Assembly: GCA_013044035.1 (NCBI GenBank)
Contig: JABEVE010000009.1
Span: 1 to 64,000, forward strand
Direction of reading: 5' to 3'
Length of the DNA: 64,000 bases
From: Burkholderiales bacterium
Lineage (GTDB): Bacteria; Pseudomonadota; Gammaproteobacteria; Burkholderiales; Burkholderiaceae_C
The notes below the pieces were generated by a model. The model saw only the letters and a program-made list of their open reading frames with translations, was not told where the DNA came from and searched no databases. Each line of letters opens with the position of its first letter. Within the stretch, counting starts at the first letter, position 1. Shown one piece after another: positions 62,473 to 64,000 of the stretch. Made by a program: the position numbers and the translations under genes.

Positions 62473-63667
62473 AGCGGATCGCCACCACGGGATCGAGCCC
62501 GGCTGCGCGCATCGCCGGCAGGGCCGCGGCGGCGATGCCGGCGAGCGTGGCCAGGACCACGGCCTCGATCACCAAGGACAAGGCCACGGGCACATAAAAC
62601 AAGGCCGGCCCATAGGTGTTGAAGACCCACACCATGCCGGCACCTGCCACCGCGCCCAACACCGAGCCGGCGAAGCCGACCGCAGCGCCTTCGTACAGGA
62701 AGACGGCGAGAATGCGTCCGCGCGTGGCGCCCATGGCGCGCAGGATGCCGATTTCACGCGTGCGCTGCACCACGCTCACCGCCAGCACGCTGGCGATGCC
62801 GAAGGCCACCGAGAGCGCGACGAAAAAACGGATCAGCGCGCTGGAAAGCGTCTGCGACTTGAGGGCATTGAGCAACTGGCCGTTGGTCGTCATCCAGCTC
62901 TCCGACTTCAGTCCGGTGAGCCGGTTGATGCGCGCGGCGATGGCCTCGGCGCTGAAGATGTCGCGCACGGTGAGGTCAATCTCGGTGACGCCGCCGGGCA
63001 GGCCCAGCAGCGCCTGCGCCGGTTTCAAGCCCATGTAGACGTAACGCTGGTCGAGGTCGCGCACGCCGAGCGAGAACACCCCGGCGACGTCGAACACCTG
63101 CGAGCCTCCGGATGCGCCCTGCACCCGCAGCTTGTCGCCCACGCGCAGGCCGAGGTCCTGCGCCAGCCGGTTGCCGATGAGAATCTGGCTGGCACCGACG
63201 TTGAAGCGCCCCTGCACCATGTCCTGGTTCACCGGAATGACCTGCACATAGCGCTGCGGCACGATGCCGATGACGGCCACCGCACGCACCGCAGCGCCGC
63301 GCTGGGCGAACGCCGGACCGGTGACCACCGGCGAGGCCGCCGTCACGCCATCGAGCTGCTGCAGCACGTCGAGCACGCCAGGCCAGTTGTTGATCGAGCG
63401 CAGGCGCTGGGGGCGTGCATCGGTGCTGCGCAAATCGACCGTGCCGGGCGGCACCGCCTGGGCCAGCGGCAGCAGGTCCGGGCTGCTGACGACGATGTGC
63501 GCCTGCGTGCCGAGGGTGCGTTGCACGATATTGCCCTGCAACCCGTCCACCAGCGCGGTGATGAACACGATGACCGCAGCGCCCACCGCGACGCCGACGA
63601 TGATGAGCAGGGTCTGCGCCCGCCCGTCGCGCAGGAAGTTGTAGGCGATACGCCAGGACAGTCCCAT
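62465..63667 (-). CDS. ABC transporter permease (FtsX/MacB type)
   Basis: 400 aa. One N-terminal TM (about residues 17-40, LLIIVGVAVGAAVIVFITAL), a large periplasmic domain, then three C-terminal TMs in an FtsX-like domain (about 275-390). This is the MacB/LolC topology. Downstream of the adaptor and overlapping the ATPase. Confidence 0.9.
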   Translation of the reverse strand: MGLSWRIAYNFLRDGRAQTLLIIVGVAVGAAVIVFITALVDGLQGNIVQRTLGTQAHIVVSSPDLLPLAQAVPPGTVDLRSTDARPQRLRSINNWPGVLDVLQQLDGVTAASPVVTGPAFAQRGAAVRAVAVIGIVPQRYVQVIPVNQDMVQGRFNVGASQILIGNRLAQDLGLRVGDKLRVQGASGGSQVFDVAGVFSLGVRDLDQRYVYMGLKPAQALLGLPGGVTEIDLTVRDIFSAEAIAARINRLTGLKSESWMTTNGQLLNALKSQTLSSALIRFFVALSVAFGIASVLAVSVVQRTREIGILRAMGATRGRILAVFLYEGAAVGFAGSVLGAVAGAGMVWVFNTYGPALFYVPVALSLVIEAVVLATLAGIAAAALPAMRAAGLDPVVAIRYV

Positions 63668-63703
63668 GGGCTTTGCGTCGGCGTTGGTGGCTTGGCGAGC
63701 GGC

Positions 63704-64000
63704 TCAGCGCGGCGCGCCGGCCACTTCATTGCGGCCGCCGCCAGCGTTGCCCACGCCACCCACGGGAAGGCCCTGCAAGACCGCCCGCACCCGCTGGCCG
63801 GGCTGCGCATGAGGGTCGTCGATCACCACCTCTCGGGCCTGCAGGCCCGAGAGCACCTCGCTCGCCACCAGCCCCTGCAGACCGAGCGTCACGGCCTGCG
63901 CCCGGGCATGGCCCGCGCGCAGCACCAGAACCTGGGCGTGCTCTCCTGACTGGGCACGCAGCGCATCGTTCGGCACTACCAGCGCTTCGGCACGCTGGCC
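63704..64000 (-). CDS. Periplasmic adaptor (HlyD/RND type), 3' end only
   Basis: The last 98 codons of a membrane-fusion protein that starts beyond the right edge. LVVPNDALR, then VTLGLQGLVASEVLSGLQAREVVI and a PGQRVR end are the C-terminal barrel of such adaptors. Followed 36 bases later by the permease; together they resemble MacA-MacB pumps. No internal start is needed, as the frame stays open to the window edge. Confidence 0.82.
   Translation of the reverse strand, partial: GQRAEALVVPNDALRAQSGEHAQVLVLRAGHARAQAVTLGLQGLVASEVLSGLQAREVVIDDPHAQPGQRVRAVLQGLPVGGVGNAGGGRNEVAGAPR

Overview
This window is a high-GC chromosomal segment of a betaproteobacterium. The gene order (leuCDB-asd-fimV-truA-trpFBA-accD-folC-dedD-cvpA-purF-metZ; sdhCDAB-sdhE-gltA beside a GntR regulator, mdh, prpBC, prpD and acnA) is the one usual in Burkholderiales. 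A Thiomonas-like chemolithotroph is my best guess from memory of such gene orders, but the genus cannot be proved from the sequence alone.

Layout. 1-2.9 kb: pyruvate dehydrogenase E2 (5' end only) and E1, minus strand. 3.2-6.5 kb: a divergently transcribed PAS sensor kinase and LuxR-type response regulator. 6.5-12.1 kb: folD, oligopeptidase A, a secreted glutaredoxin-like protein, rpiA (minus) and pyrD, closed by an intrinsic terminator. 12.2-31.3 kb: a long minus-strand block of biosynthetic genes: gltX, metZ, purF, cvpA, SPOR protein, folC, accD, trpA/B/F, truA, fimV, asd, leuB/D/C, several start-stop coupled. 31.5-36.6 kb: TCA block (gltA, sdhE, sdhB/A/D/C, minus). 36.7-45.9 kb: GntR regulator (minus) divergent from mdh, prpB, prpC, a secreted protein of unknown function, prpD and acnA, ending in an 18-bp perfect hairpin. 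Together these cover citrate synthase, aconitase, succinate and malate dehydrogenases and the 2-methylcitrate cycle for propionate. 46-47.8 kb: a lipoprotein of unknown function and a 3-hydroxyisobutyrate-dehydrogenase-family oxidoreductase. 48-51.5 kb: rubrerythrin, a CCG-domain Fe-S protein, a DUF3501 protein and yaaA, which look like a peroxide and iron-stress neighbourhood.

51.5-55.4 kb is the accessory part. A tRNA-Ala(CGC) gene with its own terminator is followed by the C-terminal stub of a phage-type integrase, a TetR regulator, two short-chain dehydrogenases (the second lacks the catalytic Lys and Ser), and a frameshifted remnant of a quinone-oxidoreductase-like gene. I read this as a decayed integrative element at the tRNA. 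Normal backbone resumes with tpx. 56-64 kb: glpK, a PfkB kinase, a tiny membrane protein, a fosmidomycin-resistance-type MFS pump, a FAD oxidoreductase, and a MacAB-like ABC export system cut by the window edge.

The most interesting leads are the rubrerythrin/Fe-S/DUF3501 trio with an altered CCG motif, the tRNA-anchored island remnant, the catalytically degenerate dehydrogenase, and unexplained palindromes around the GntR regulator that may tie sdh and mdh control together. No CRISPR array or complete insertion sequence was seen.
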